DNA of 64,000 nt from Eunapius fragilis (GCA_963681505.1 OY811987.1:2552604-2616603); one strand, 5' to 3'. Shown: positions 1 to 37,949, counted from the stretch's first letter. Translations and numbers: made by a program. The notes: generated from the sequence alone by a model not told the origin.

Positions 1-21925
<21,925 letters not shown>

Positions 21926-22011
21926 TGTGCAACGTTATATTACAAACGGGTTAATTTATATAATATTACATAACAATAATACACTAAAAGAAACTACTAG
22001 TAATAGTAGTG
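21926..22011 (-). promoter_or_regulatory. NEMF upstream region, presumed promoter
   Basis: It lies between the NEMF start codon and the RT relic. No clear TATA box; the ATG context is GCACAATGA (A at -3). The placement is positional inference only. Confidence 0.3.
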
Positions 22012-22395
22012 GGAGATGAAAAAGTGTTCCTAAGATGGAGGCTGCATTTCCCCTTTGTACCGCCACTGAAAGGCGCTGGATCAGGTAGCTGTAGCTTTTG
22101 GTCTCACCAGTTGTGGCTGAGAGCCTGCGACCTAGCTCTCTGAGAAAGATCATGGAAAGAGGACCAAGTACTCCTGATGTTTCAATGGCAATAGGGTTGA
22201 AACACATGCCTGGATGTTTTTCCAAATAGGAGTACTTAGCCTCTTTCAGGTCCTCTGCCTAACTAGCGACAGCACCTGCTGTCATAGTGGACTGTGTCAG
22301 GTGAGAGGGGGCATAGGTGTCAGAACATGTGGCGTCCCAAACCAAAAGGTTACCGCTTTTTGGCATGGATCCATCGTGTTAATAAATAATTGCTC
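22012..22395 (-). pseudogene. reverse-transcriptase element, C-terminal relic
   Basis: The minus strand reads RPLVWDATCSDTYAPSHL, then (after a stop) EDLKEAKY, FNPIAIETSGVLGP, FLRELGRRLSATTGE and YLIQRLSVAVQRGNAASILG. This is the conserved tail found after the RT domain in many invertebrate mobile elements. The WDATC block resembles part of a nuclease-like fold (inference). There are one or more stops and no RT domain here. It ends within about 90 bp of the NEMF start codon. Confidence 0.7.
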
Positions 22396-22506
22396 GTTCC
22401 CAGACGAGGTCATGAAGTTAATGAACCGAGTGTCATCCTTATTTATTTGTTTTTAAATATATACCGGGGTATTTTTAAAAGGAGGACCATCCTTAAATAA
22501 GGATTA

Positions 22507-22671
22507 GGGGCCGTCCATAAAGTACGTCACGCGCAAGGGGGAGGGGGGTCTCAGTCAGCTTGACGATGCATACATTAAGTATACCATCAGTATGGGATGA
22601 GGGGGGGGGGGGGGGGGGGGGGGGGTCCATAATGGTCAAAAAAAAGCGTGACGTACTTTATGGACAGCCCC
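22507..22671. mobile_element. Harbinger-type MITE with TTA target duplication
   Basis: Terminal inverted repeats GGGGCCGTCCATAAAGTACG and its reverse complement (one mismatch in 3'-CAGCCCC) enclose 165 bp, with TTA at 22504-22506 and 22672-22674. A G-run of about 30 lies inside. A 3-bp TTA duplication fits PIF/Harbinger; the superfamily is inference. Confidence 0.8.
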
Positions 22672-22674
22672 TTA

Positions 22675-24270
22675 CCGGAGATTAAACATATTAATACGTG
22701 CTGGTCGACAATAACATGATTTTATAGATAGTCGTGTTTTGAATGTTCGGCTGTGCGGAGGCGTGTATTAGTTGTGTGTACGTTTAAATAGTCCTTACCG
22801 CTCCAAAAAAAAGTATATGTCTACGAGTATGATACAGGTGAGCGAAAAGTTTTTAACATCGTTGCGCGCGGATGATACGCGGCAAAAAAAGTAGTCACTT
22901 GCTGTGTTATCGGACCTCGCAAAAATCATAGATATTATATAGAACATCGTGGCGTGGTGCCTAAACACGCAGCACACTGCAGTAGGTCGAAGGTTCCCTG
23001 TAAACAGCGCACTGCAGGAGGTTCCATGTAAAATGAAATAATTTTTATGCTATTACTTTGAGGAGAACATAAGGGAATTAATGAACGTGGTGGTTCGGAC
23101 ACTCGCCATCCCTCCCTCTCTCTCTCTCCCTCCCTCTCTCTACCCCACACCATGGCCCCTTGTATCCTTAGTACCCCACACCATGGCAACAAAGGATACT
23201 GTATCTGCTGAATCAGATTACCCCACTACCCAAATAAAAAAACTCCCTCCTCTGCATGAGTGTGAGGGGTATATATGGGGAGGGGGAGGGGGAATGCCTT
23301 GCAGGGAGCTATGAGGGGGTGTGGTGAGGGAGTTTTGGAGTTATGATATCTCATCCTTGCAGGGAGAGAATCTCCATACTTGGCTTCCAAGTAGTAAGTT
23401 ATCATAGCAGTTTGTGTGGGCATGGATATACTGGCCTCAACAGTTGTGTTGTAGTAGTTAAAGGTGTGGTCACAACAGCAGTGATAACCATTATTAGCAG
23501 TGATAAGGGAGTAATGGAGGAAATAGCCATTTTCATTCAGCCAATCAAAATGTGTTGTGACCTCAACACACAACTTTGCTTCTTCGTCACTACCTTAAAT
23601 CATTGTACCATGAAACAAAAGTAACCTGCAGTTACGCCTGGACTAAACAGGGGGATCAATGCAGTTTTGCAGAATGGGGGGACTTGTGCATGTTTCTGGT
23701 GGGAATGGGGACCTGTATTGCCTATAAGGTTCCTGGCGGGAATGGAGGACCTGTATTGCATATAAGGTTCCTGGTGGGAATGGGGACCTGTATTACACCT
23801 AGTGGGAAAATAATTTCCTACTATCGTATTCTGTACTGGCCATGGGGATTATGGAGTGTGTCAATGGCACATGAAGAGGTGAAGTAAAAGTTGTAGATAA
23901 CAATAATGGTCTATGGGGTACTGATTAGGAATATTGGTCTGCTTGTGGTTTGCTCTTTGTCAATTGTCAATATCAAGAAGGGATCTGCAGACATACAGAG
24001 ATCAGTCTAAGTCCAGAAAGGTAGCCAGATGACCTGTGGTTGGTTGTAAGCGCGTACAGACTAAGAGGACGGCTTCTCGTGACAGCTTGGGTTCTCGTGC
24101 CAACAGAGAATTGGCCAGATGACAAGCGGGTTTAGTGTTGTGGGATTGGCCAGATGATATAAGTGGATGCATGTACATGTATGGGATCCACCATTACTGC
24201 TGTAGGGGAAAAGCCTTGGCCTAGTTGTGGGATCCACCATTACTGCTGTAGGGGAAAAGCCTTGGCCTAG
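22675..24270. other. intergenic region between NEMF and the START gene
   Basis: It holds a CT-rich tract (23097-23145), a duplicated GTACCCCACACCATGG motif, a short minisatellite (23690-23800) and a duplication (24182-24275). An upstream exon of the START gene could lie here, but none can be supported. Confidence 0.4.
23690..23805. repeat. short minisatellite, about 37-bp unit
   Basis: Three to four copies of TTCCTGG(T/C)GGGAATGGGG followed by ACCTGTATTGC(A/C)TATAAGG. Confidence 0.8.
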
Positions 24271-24275
24271 TTGTG
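24182..24275. repeat. tandem duplication of 46-47 bp
   Basis: GGGATCCACCATTACTGCTG plus TAGGGGAAAAGCCTTGGCCT plus AGTTGTG occurs twice in direct succession. Confidence 0.9.
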
Positions 24276-24506
24276 GCCTTTAATTACCCACATAATACAA
24301 TTCATATCCGTTATATTGATTTATTTAGTATTCCCCAACCTGTTAAAATCCTTACTACATTTCATAACAAATAGTGTCTTCTTTTTATCTTCTCTAAGTT
24401 GTTTACTTTATTTGGAAAGCTTAAGGGAAGTGGAGTGTTTCTTAATAGGTTTTCTAGCTCTACCAAGCATGTCCTGATGTGTATATGCAGTGTACGCGCG
24501 CGTGGG

Positions 24507-24557
<51 letters not shown>

Positions 24558-24660
24558 TTGCATGCATGTGTATGTGTGTGGTGTGCATATGTGAATGTGT
24601 GCACACATTGTATTTGTATATGCATAGTAGTATGCACAATCACATGGTGTGTGTCTGCAG

Positions 24661-27600
24661 CCCAAGATGGAAGAATTGACTGGAACACACTTGGAAACAC
24701 ACTAACTGCTGCTCTTCTTGGAGAGGTACCAAACATTAGTGTGCTGTACGATATTCTAATTAATGAGCACTTTAAACAGGTTTTACAGGTATCGTATTTG
24801 GATGCAAAACATGCTGCAAAGAAGGGGAAAGAGGCGATACTAACTGATTGGTGGTAAGGCGACAGTACTGGTCATTTAGCATAGCCACATACATGTACTA
24901 ACTGATCAGAGCACTAGTCATCCATCATAGCCACATACTAACTGATCAGAGCACTGGTCATCCATCATAACCACATACTAACTGATCAGAGCACTGGTCA
25001 TCCATCATAGCCACGTACTAACTGATCAGAGCACTGGTCATCCATCATAGCCACGTACTAACTGATCAGAGCACTGGTCATCCATCATAGCCACATACTA
25101 ACTGATCAGAGCACTGGTCATCCATCATAGCCACGTATTAACTGATCAGAGCACTGGTCATCCATCATAGCCACATACTAACTGATCAGAGCACTGGTCA
25201 TCCATCATAGCCACGTACTAACTGATCAGAGCACTGGTCATCCATCATAGCCACGTACTAACTGATCAGAGCACTGGTCATCCATCATAGCCACGTGCTA
25301 ACTGATCAGAGCACTGGTCATCCATCATAGCCACATACTAACTGATTAGAGCACTGGTCATCCATCATAACCACATACTAACTGATCAGAGCACTGGTCA
25401 TCCATCATAGCCACATACTAACTGATTAGAGCACTGGTCATCCATCATAACCACGTACTAACTGATTAGAGCACTGGTCATCCATCATAGCCACGTACTA
25501 ACTGATTAGAGCACTGGTCATCCATCATAGCCACGTACTAACTGATTAGAGCACTAGTCATCCATCATAGCCACGTACTAACTGATTAGAGCACTGGTCA
25601 TCCATCATAGCCACGTACTAACTGATCAGAGCACTGGTCATCCATCATAGCCACATACTAACTGATCAGAGCACTGGTCATCCATCATAGCCACATACTA
25701 ACTGATCAGAGCACTGGTCATCCATCACAGCCACGTACTAACTGATCAGAGCACTGGTCATCCATCATAGCCACGTACTAACTGATCAGAGCACTGGTCA
25801 TCCATCATAGCCACGTACTAACTGATCAGAGCACTGGTCATCCATCATAGCCACGTACTAACTGATCAGAGCACTGGTCATCCATCATAACCACGTACTA
25901 ACTGATCAGAGCACTGGTCATCCATCATAGCCACATACTAACTGATCAGAGCACTGGTCATCCATCATAGCCACGTACTAACTGATCAGAGCACTGGTCA
26001 TCCATCATAGCCACGTACTAACTGATCAGAGCACTGGTCATCCATCATAGCCACGTACTAACTGATCAGAGCACTGGTCATCCATCATAGCCACGTACTA
26101 ACTGATCAGAGCACTGGTCATCCATCACAGCCACATACTAACTGATCAGAGCACTGGTCATTTAGCGTAGTTGTGTTTTATATAGTCTTTAAATGTTTTG
26201 TATAGCTAACCATTGTTTGGGTGAATCTGAATGTTGTGTTCAGTAACTTACATTGCATCACTTAGCAAGCGATATGGAAACAGTTTATCTTTCAGGGCCA
26301 AAGTGCGGGTAAAAGTAAAATTGACATAACTTTAAATTTAGTTACAGTTTCGAAGAAAATAACGTAGCAGTGTTCACAAAGAAGCCAGAGGACACGAATT
26401 TGTGTTGGTGAGTTTGTGTGCAATCAGTAGTGGTGTGTTTATGGTGTTTACATATTTGCATGTGCGTGTATGTGTGTGTGCATGTGCATGTGTGTGTGTG
26501 TGGGTGTATGTGTGTATGTGTGTGTGTCTCACTTCACAATTCCTGTTATAATGCAGTGGCAACTCCTGGCTTATTGACTACATGTAGAGTGTTACATTCT
26601 TGTACGTACACGCCACAAACTATTATAGAATTATAATTATATAATTATTGTATATAAATATGGGACAGTGTCCAGCAAAATCTTCATGTGACTCCTCTCC
26701 ACCCCTCACCCTCCCATATCTCCACCTTCATGTGACTCCCCTCACCTTCCCATATCTCCACCTTCATGTGACTCCCTCACCCTCCCATATCTTCACCTTC
26801 ATGTGACTCCCTCACCCTTCCCATATCTCCACCTTCATGTGACTCCCCTCACCCTCCCATATCTCCACCTTCATGTGACTCCCTCACCCTTCCCATATCT
26901 CCACCATCATGTCACTCCCATCCACCCTCACCCTCCCATATCTCCACCTTCATGTGACTCCCCTCCACCTCACCCTCCCATATCTCCACCTTCATGTGAC
27001 TCCCTCCACCCCTCACCCTCTCATGTCTCCACCTTCATGTTACTCCTTCCACCCCTCACCCTCTCATATCTTCACCTTCATGTGACTCCCCTCCACCCTC
27101 ACCCTCCCATATCTCCACCATCATGTGACTCCCCTCCACCCCTCACACCTTTATGTGACTCCCCTCCACCCTCACCCTCCCATATCTCCACCTTCATGTG
27201 ACACACCCCTCACCCTCCCATATCTCACCTCCTCTAGCTTCATGGGACGTGGTGTCATTGATCTCCCTATAGCTGAAGTGGCAGAGTTCCTTGCCGTTCA
27301 GCACGGACTCTTTATTGACAGCAAGAATGTCCTTGTAAGTAAAAAAGTAACGTGCCTTTGTTTTTCACCTGGATGGGACCGCTTGCTCCATTTTGGTATA
27401 TGTGTGATTGAATAATACTGTAAAGTATCACGTATAAATATAAGCTCCTCCCCTGCCCCGTCCACTCCACCTTCATTGAATAAAAAAGCTTGTATTCAAA
27501 TGATTGTAACTGCTTCCAAATTTTTACTACATTTCGTAAAATGGCATTCCCACATGATGTAGAGTCATGCAGAATCATTCACAGTTATGTAGATATGCTG

Positions 27601-30302
27601 CACATTTAAACACGAGCCTTTTTTTGATGGGGTGGGGTTGGGAGGGGGAGGGGGGGGGGGAGATGGCGGGTGGCCTTATATACGGTACTTTATGCAATTA
27701 ACCTTCCTATGTGACTGGTAACCCCAGCAGAAGAGAAGTGTATAATGACATGGATCCAGAATAGAGTTCTGGAGCGTACTTGAGATGGATTGCACCATGC
27801 TGGCTTCGGCCTGCCTGTAGTTGTGATGCAGCGGTGCCATGGCTACCATTGTAGCCACTAACATGCGTAGAAGGGAAACGTGCCACTCCAAAAAAAAAAA
27901 AAAAAAGATTTTTTTGGTGCATATACATGTAGCTGTCACTCATCTATCATATGGCCTTTGATTGTGCCCCACCCCTTGTAGTCTGCAAAGTATGTACGTT
28001 CCATTGTGAACACCCAGAAGAAGAAAGATCTTATAGGTGAGCCCGTTAGAGGTCAAAGGTCGCACGGGCCACTGGGTGGAGCAGTGCATGCATTTCAGCA
28101 CCACATATGTTTGTTGGTGCTGTTCTTTGCTATTATTAGAACACGGGAGGATATGGGTCATGGGGTGGTAATCCAAGGGAGGATATGGGTCATGTGGGAG
28201 TAATCCAAGGGAGGATATGGGTCATGTGATGGTAATCTAAGGGAGGATATGGGTCATGTGATGGTAATCCAAGGGAGGATATGGGTCATGTGATGGTAAT
28301 CCAAGGGAGGATATGGGTCATGTGGGGGTAATCCAAGGGAGGATATGGGTCATGTGATGGTAATCCAAGGGAGGATATGGGTCATGTGATGGTAATCCAA
28401 GGGAGGATATGGGTCATGTGATGGTAATCCAAGGGAGGATATGAGTCATGTGATGGTAATCCATGGGAGGATATGGGTCATGTGATGGTAATCCACATTT
28501 TGCACCTCTTTTAGAATGTGTTTTACCAGTTATTTTGTTGAGTACTAAGCTACATGTTACCATGTTGATCCCCATCCAGGGTACCTTCTGCTGCGGCAGA
28601 AAATCTGGTTCCTGCAAGGCACTGGGGACCTGTGCTACTATTGCAGGAAAGTGTTCATGGTAAAGCCGCACCTTGAGTGTATAGTTTGTGCCAATCGTAC
28701 GGCAATGTTACAGGAAGATGGGAAGTTTGTCGTAACTGTTATGTCTGTGGACTGTCCCGAGTGCCCTCAAATCCCTAACGTGTCCAGATTTAAGGTCTGT
28801 AAAGGTGTGCAAGTGTGTGCCTGTGAGTGTTCTTGTGTAGTACATTTCATGGCTTTGTACAAATGATGTCACCACCATAGGGGTATGAGGGCGCCATACC
28901 CTGCATAGGGCTATGAGGGCACCATACCCTGCATAGGGCTATGAGGGCACCATACCCTGCATAGGGCTATGAGGGCACCATACCCTGCATAGGGCTATGA
29001 GGGCACCATACCCTGCATAGGGCTATGAGGGCACCATACCCTGCATAGGGCTATGAGGGCACCATACCCTGCATAGGGCTATGAGGGCGCCATACCCTGC
29101 ATAGGGCTATGAGGGCGCCATACCCTGCATAGGGCTATGAGGGCACCATACCCTGCATAGGGCTATGAGGGCACCATACCCTGCATAGGGCTATGAGGGC
29201 ACCATACCCTGCATAGGGCTATGAGGGCACCATACCCTGCATAGGGCTATGAGGGCACCATACCCTGCATAGGGCTATGAGGGCACCATACCCTGCATAG
29301 GGCTATGGGGGCACCATACCCTGCATAGGGCCATGGGGGCACCATACCCTGCATAGGGCTATGAGGGCACCATACCCTGCATAGGGCTATGAGGGCACCA
29401 TACCCTGCATAGGGCTATGAGGGCACCATACCCTGCATAGGGCTATGAGGGCACCATACCCTGCATAGGGCTATGAGGGCACCATACCCTGCATAGGGCC
29501 ATGAGGGCACCATACCCTGCATAGGGCTATGAGGGCACCATACCCTCCATAGGGCTATGAGGGCACCATACGCTGTATAGGGCTATGGGGACGCCATACC
29601 CTGCATAGGGCTATGAGGGCACCATACCCTGCATAGGGCTATGAGGGCACCATACCCTGCATAGGGCTATGGGGGCACCATACCCTGCATAGGGCTATGG
29701 GGGCACCATACCCTGCATAGGGCTATGAATGGTGCTCTCTTGCTAGTGTGCTTCATATGGCTGCTTACACATCTCTACAGGTTCTCAAAGGATCTGGATG
29801 GGTCCTTGAGCCTTACAATGGAGATCAGTCCAAGACGTTGGTCAGCTATGCGATGCATGTGAGTGTAGCTGCCTATCTTCCATCTTTGAGCGTACACAGT
29901 CTGTGTTTAGGTGCCAATCTTGCTTTACATGTACCAGCCTACATATGATATAAATGCCATTAACTAAATAGATTAGCTGACATGGGTTGTTGCTTTTAAA
30001 TAATAATTTACTTGGTAATGGAATTCGTATCATCGACTGCCCTTTTGTTGATAACCTTGGCAAGTGTGAACTTAATACCACTACGTCATTCACATATGCT
30101 AAATCTAATCGGTAATGAACACACACCATTTCCTTGTCTTTTATAGATATGTAGTACCAAGATCTAAGTCTTACGCATGTTTAATTGAAATGCTTTGGTA
30201 GTAAATATTCCCGTGTGGTAAATTCATTAACCATTAATGATACACAACATTGCACATACACACATAACAACACACACACACATACACACATGCACACACA
30301 CA

Positions 30303-30344
<42 letters not shown>

Positions 30345-30607
30345 TGGTCAATGGTCACCAGTCGGACACTGGGGATTTTCCCTCTGCGCTGGTCCAGAAG
30401 GCCATGAAGGCCCAAGCTCTTCAGATAAACAAATTGAGGCAATGCCTTTTTAAACAGCAGAAAAGCAAGATCTTGTCCTCTCTATCTGTACCGCCTTCTG
30501 CTGACAGTGGCTCCATCGTGGTACCATACCGAGACACCTCTGTACCCTATGAAGATGCCCTGCCTATGGTGGAGTTCACCAGGTATATGTATGATGATTG
30601 CTTTTAG
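24661..30607 (+). CDS. START-domain (lipid-transfer) protein, 5' end not found
   Basis: Seven exons join in phase: 24661-24853, 26348-26407, 27238-27334, 27982-28036, 28580-28794, 29781-29858 and 30362-30607 (stop TAG). About 314 residues are visible. The N-terminal exon reads IDWNTLGNTLTAALLGEV, GKEAILTDW. START-like segments follow in order: NNVAVFTKKPEDT, FMGRGVIDLPIAEVAEFL, CRKVFMVKPHLECIVCANR, FVVTVMSVDCPECPQIP, GSGWVLEPYNG, TLVSYAMHSDTGDFPSALV and a C-terminal helix QKAMKAQALQINKLRQ. The family binds a lipid or sterol in a hydrophobic pocket; the ligand cannot be told. The last exon could instead splice at 30582 (AG/GTATAT). The first exon in the window opens in phase 2, so at least one upstream exon is missing. 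The exact STARD subfamily is not recognised. Confidence 0.75.
24860..26170. repeat. 40-bp minisatellite starting at a splice donor
   Basis: About 32 copies of ACTAACTGATCAGAGCACTG plus GTCATCCATCATAGCCAC(A/G)T, with a few C/T variants (GATTAGAG). The end of the exon (ACTAACTGATTGGTG at 24839-24853) and the following intron (TACTGGTCATTTAGCATAGC) form a diverged first unit. Confidence 0.95.
26690..27228. repeat. 36-bp minisatellite ending at a splice acceptor
   Basis: About 14 copies of CTTCATGTGACTCCCCTCAC plus CCTCCCATATCTCCAC. The last unit runs into the acceptor, and the exon opens CTTCATGGGAC, matching 10 of 11 bases of the unit start. Open frames here are artefacts. Confidence 0.9.
28140..28500. 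repeat. 32-bp minisatellite (GATATGGGTCATGTGATGG)
   Basis: About 11 copies of GATATGGGTCATGTGATGGT plus AATCCAAGGGAG in the intron after exon 27982-28036. Confidence 0.95.
28878..29728. repeat. 28-bp minisatellite (GGGCTATGAGGGCACC)
   Basis: About 30 highly uniform copies of GGGCTATGAGGGCACCATAC plus CCTGCATA fill most of a START-gene intron. The near identity indicates recent amplification. Confidence 0.95.
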
Positions 30608-31134
30608 CAAGATGCAGTTTCATTGATATTGTGTGTAACAGCATTTCATTTTGTCAGCACTGTTTCGTATGTGAACACGATTGCTTGTTGATGTTACATC
30701 ATGTGACTTCTTCTAAGCGTTGCGTTCAGTCACGGACACCTATACACGTGTGCACTGATTCCATTTACGCACTGATGGACGCAACACTTTCGAATGGTTC
30801 ATTCATGGACATCCTGTAGATATGTACACGTGTTACTCTGTTCACGGCCATGTCAATTAAAGTGATGAGATGAAGACACCAAAACAGCAGTCAGAAATCA
30901 CACAGTGTTAATAGCACACATACAGCATCTACTTGTGCATCAACAGCCAGATAACTAATGTCATTAAGGAAGAATTATAGCACATAGCTAGGACAAGCAG
31001 TTCTGACAAATTGAGCCAATTATTTGTTGAAAGGGTGTTGTGATAAATACCTTCAATGAAGGATACATGTACCACAAAAATATGAGAAGCCTCTTACTAA
31101 TGTTCCAACATGCAATCATGTATTCATTTATCAA
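30608..31134. other. intergenic, no gene seen
   Basis: AT-rich sequence downstream of the START-gene stop, probably including its 3' UTR. No clear features. Confidence 0.4.
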
Positions 31135-31600
31135 CTGTTAAATCAGCACATTAACATACATGTGTATGCAGTTTTTAAGTGGAGGATGCTTTGAACAACT
31201 AGTACTGCTCCTTGTGGTGGATTGATTCCCTTCCATATGCCACAACGCGTTGCGTGACATAACAGGAAATTTTCCCACAGAAGTGTGCCATTCTGTGGGA
31301 ACAGGGCCACACTTGCAACCTTTATCCTCAAGCATACAACATCAAATGTTGGTGATGATGTGGTTGCAGAAAATGTTTAGTTGTCAGAAGACAAAAGTCA
31401 TTCTTTGACGTCAAGGTGTTCAACCCTTGTGCTAAAACGTATGTTATTTTATCACTGGCAAAGTGAGGAGAAGCATGTTATCGCATGCCCTGCAGCTGGC
31501 ATCATAGGAACTATGCTCATCTTTTCTTTCAACTTCAGGGGCAGGGGCCTGCAGCCACTGTAGTGCATAAGAGTCTGGCTTCTCTTGGTGCTGACCAAAA
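31135..31600 (+). pseudogene. reverse-transcriptase element tail, degenerate
   Basis: Plus-strand pieces CGGLIPFHMPQRVA, FFDVKVFNPCAKTY and GQGPAATVVHKSLASLGA resemble the conserved C-terminus (CPCGG, FFDVRVFNP, GPAAT..KRLASLL) of RT elements common in sponges and cnidarians. Stops and frame changes are present. Confidence 0.5.
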
Positions 31601-32105
31601 AAAAAAGTATTTGCATAATGCCATGTCTTATTTTTGTTGTATAAATTATGTTCAGTAGAATTCTAAAATTAAATAAGTAAAATTACTAAGGATGATGAGG
31701 ATGCAAATTTTAATTCTTGCATGGTTTATATTTTAAAGTTACTGATTACACAGCAATGAACCAGTCAACAAAGAAAAAAAACCACCCATTTGATTAAACG
31801 TACATCATCCAAACCAGCTAAAATCTTGGCCAAGAACTTTTGCTGGTATTCTTGGTGTATCTGCATGGCCATAGAACTCCAAACCAGCTCAACAACATTC
31901 CTTTTACTTGGGTTGAATTTTAGACTATCTGCCGGTTAAGTAACATGTTACACAGCCACATTGTCACACATATGGTGTTGTGCATGCAACTATAACATGT
32001 AATTATTACTGTACCAAGACTCTTACATCTCTACCACCCCCCCCCCCCCCCCCCCCCCCCAACTTTGAGCACGTATACCATTTTTCATCACCACAAAATA
32101 GAACC
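31601..32105. other. intergenic, with a poly-C run at about 32034-32060
   Basis: No coding signal. It probably includes the 3' UTR of METTL18. Confidence 0.4.
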
Positions 32106-33065
32106 TCACTGGGTAGTATGTGGTCTCAAAACTAGGATCTGCCTGGGAAGGCTGGAGTCAATCGTCTTGACACTCACAATATCCAGGCACCCATCATTCT
32201 CAACAAGCTCTCTAAATGTCTGCATTGACCCACCAACACCAAAGTAGTGGGTCTTGGCTGCTACAAGGACCAGGCTGGACGGCCTTGGACTGAGCAAGTC
32301 CTTTATGGCCTGCAGAAGGACAGGCTGCTGACCGGTACAGTATATCGTTTCCGCCGTAAGTATGACATCAAACGCTACGTCTTGGTTGGCGATCATCAAT
32401 TGGGTTACGTCCGTCCAATCTCCTGAATAGAAGCGACAACGGGGAAGCACGCCCGCAAGCTGGGGGTGGGCAGATGTGTTGAGGTACAGATTGGGGATAG
32501 TGAGACACTGGAGGACCTCCTCGTTGTAGTCCTGAAAGCACGCGCTCTCCGCTCCTCTTAAGATGGCTGCTATCCCAGGTAGACCGGCTCCGCAGCCCAG
32601 TTCCAGGACTCTCAACCCCGGGAAACGGATTTCGCATGTCAGAATGTGGTGGACAAGGTCGTAGGCGCATTCCCACACTTTCAGGCCACCTTCGTACACG
32701 CCCGGAAGCAGGTCCGAGTGCTCGGAGTCGGCCAAAGTCAACAGTCGCTTCAGCTCCGCTCCACGTGACCGTGCCTCTGAACTGTCGGCCGCGAGGAGGC
32801 GACCCAACACTGCGCCCGGTGCAACGCACGGGATATTTACTGGAGGAAAGCTGCAGTTCTGAGCGACGTCCTTCAAGGACGGAAGGAAAGAGTGGTCCTC
32901 TGCTAATAGCCGCTTCGCTGGCTTCTTGCCCACCCAGGCGGTGGACATATTTTCCTCCGCCATGCGCTTTTCACGACTGCGCGTCGCACTGTTGCTACTA
33001 CTGGCATCCAATCTGCGCTCTTCTTCATCCTCTTCAACACAAAAGTTGAAGTAATGCGTGCACAT
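32106..33065 (-). CDS. METTL18: METTL18 / Hpm1, protein-histidine N-methyltransferase
   Basis: Transfers a methyl group from SAM to a histidine, in yeast and human a residue of ribosomal protein uL3/RPL3 (family knowledge). The frame is a single exon of 319 residues, near the human length of about 372. The N-terminus (1-115) is variable and charged. HSDLLPGVYEGGLKVWECAYDL at 116-137 is the family signature. VLELGCGAGLPGI at 153-165 is the SAM-binding motif I. CFQDYN at 176-181 is the acidic strand-2 motif. DVILTAETIY at 233-242 and KTHYFGVGG at 271-279 are further METTL18 blocks. The start ATG at 33065 is the most upstream in frame; M36 and M40 are alternatives. It diverges from HSD17B12 with 99 bp between start codons, so one promoter probably serves both. 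Confidence 0.93.
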   Translation of the reverse strand: MCTHYFNFCVEEDEEERRLDASSSNSATRSREKRMAEENMSTAWVGKKPAKRLLAEDHSFLPSLKDVAQNCSFPPVNIPCVAPGAVLGRLLAADSSEARSRGAELKRLLTLADSEHSDLLPGVYEGGLKVWECAYDLVHHILTCEIRFPGLRVLELGCGAGLPGIAAILRGAESACFQDYNEEVLQCLTIPNLYLNTSAHPQLAGVLPRCRFYSGDWTDVTQLMIANQDVAFDVILTAETIYCTGQQPVLLQAIKDLLSPRPSSLVLVAAKTHYFGVGGSMQTFRELVENDGCLDIVSVKTIDSSLPRQILVLRPHTTQ

Positions 33066-33164
33066 AATTTTAATTTATATCTATAATAACTATTGTATAG
33101 TTAAGTTCCAATTAGCCTGCTTATTATATTATTGTTGGACGAGTGGGTGGTATTCGGTGTCAGC
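33066..33164. promoter_or_regulatory. bidirectional METTL18 / HSD17B12 promoter
   Basis: Only 99 bp separate the two divergent start codons. The interval is AT-rich at its METTL18 side and includes ATTAGCCTG and GGACGAGTGGG. No TATA box sits in a typical place. Function is inferred from position. Confidence 0.6.
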
Positions 33165-36859
<3,695 letters not shown>

Positions 36860-37949
36860 GTGTGTATTTGAATTTTATTTACCCCTCACCGAGTAGTGTG
36901 TATTTGACTCCTCTGTGTTTGGTATCTTTTTTGCTCAAACACCTAATCAGGGTTCTCTTTCAAACAGGCCATGTGGATATGTGGAGAGAAAAGCAGCGAG
37001 TTTTATTTAGTTTATTGATGAAGACCATACTTTAAAATATGTATAATGATGAAATTGAAATGATAATATACTATCTGTGTGAACCATGGTTCAGTACTGT
37101 GACTACTGTTGATAGAAGCATGCATGGTTAGAAGCATCACGTTGGAACATGAGTAAGAACCACTGGCTGCTTGAATGTAAGAGGAAGTAATGGTCAGCTC
37201 ACAAATCGTGTTGAGATCTCGTGACCATTGGTGAATCATGTCGTTATAGGCTGGTACATGGTGGGTGGGGATCTATATCTCTACAACAGACAGATGTCAT
37301 ACATAAAATGCTGATACTCTTGGCTCTGTCTTGCAAATCCCATAGAAAACCAACTATGTTACCGTGGGGGCAAAAAGAAATCAATTTAACGCGCAAGCTC
37401 TATCGGAAGAAGTTTACTTCCATATAGGATTTGACCCCGACTATGAAATCATTGTGATCCGTTTATAACGAGACTCCTGGCGATCGGATCGTTTAGCTAG
37501 TTGTTGTAATCGAACGAGAAGACCGAAAGTGAGTATAATTTCGTCGTATGTTTTATGTCGCAAAACCGCTCGGTGGTAGAGAACAAAAGGGTACTGCCCG
37601 TCCTCGTACCCGGTCCCAGAATTATCCTCCTCCTTTGACCACGCATAACTCGGGATAAGAACACATAGAATTGGCTGGAGGAGTGCCTACTGTGATCAAA
37701 TAGTCGATTGTATATTTTGGTAATTGTATGGCCGTAATAAACGTTACTCGTATCATTACGGCCGAATCTGACAAGTTTAGAATTGTCGTTACCAAACCAG
37801 AAAACTACAGGAGCAGTAGCAAATGATTTACAATCAACTATACGGTCAGTATGAGACGTATAATTAGATATGAGGAAAAATCAATGAAAATTAAAAATAA
37901 TCAGCCTGTATATAGTAATTAATCATAATAAAAACAGCAAAACGGCCTA
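36860..37949. other. intergenic, no gene seen
   Basis: Downstream of HSD17B12; it includes the likely 3' UTR. Nothing else is supportable. Confidence 0.4.

Noticed and set aside
24860-26170. CRISPR array
   Set aside because: Repeats are directly contiguous with no variable spacers, in an animal-like intron; likewise 28878-29728 and 28140-28500.
26661-26672. GGGACAGTGTCC as another terminus of the giant palindrome element
   Set aside because: Only the first eight bases match; the following sequence differs and no partner end is nearby.
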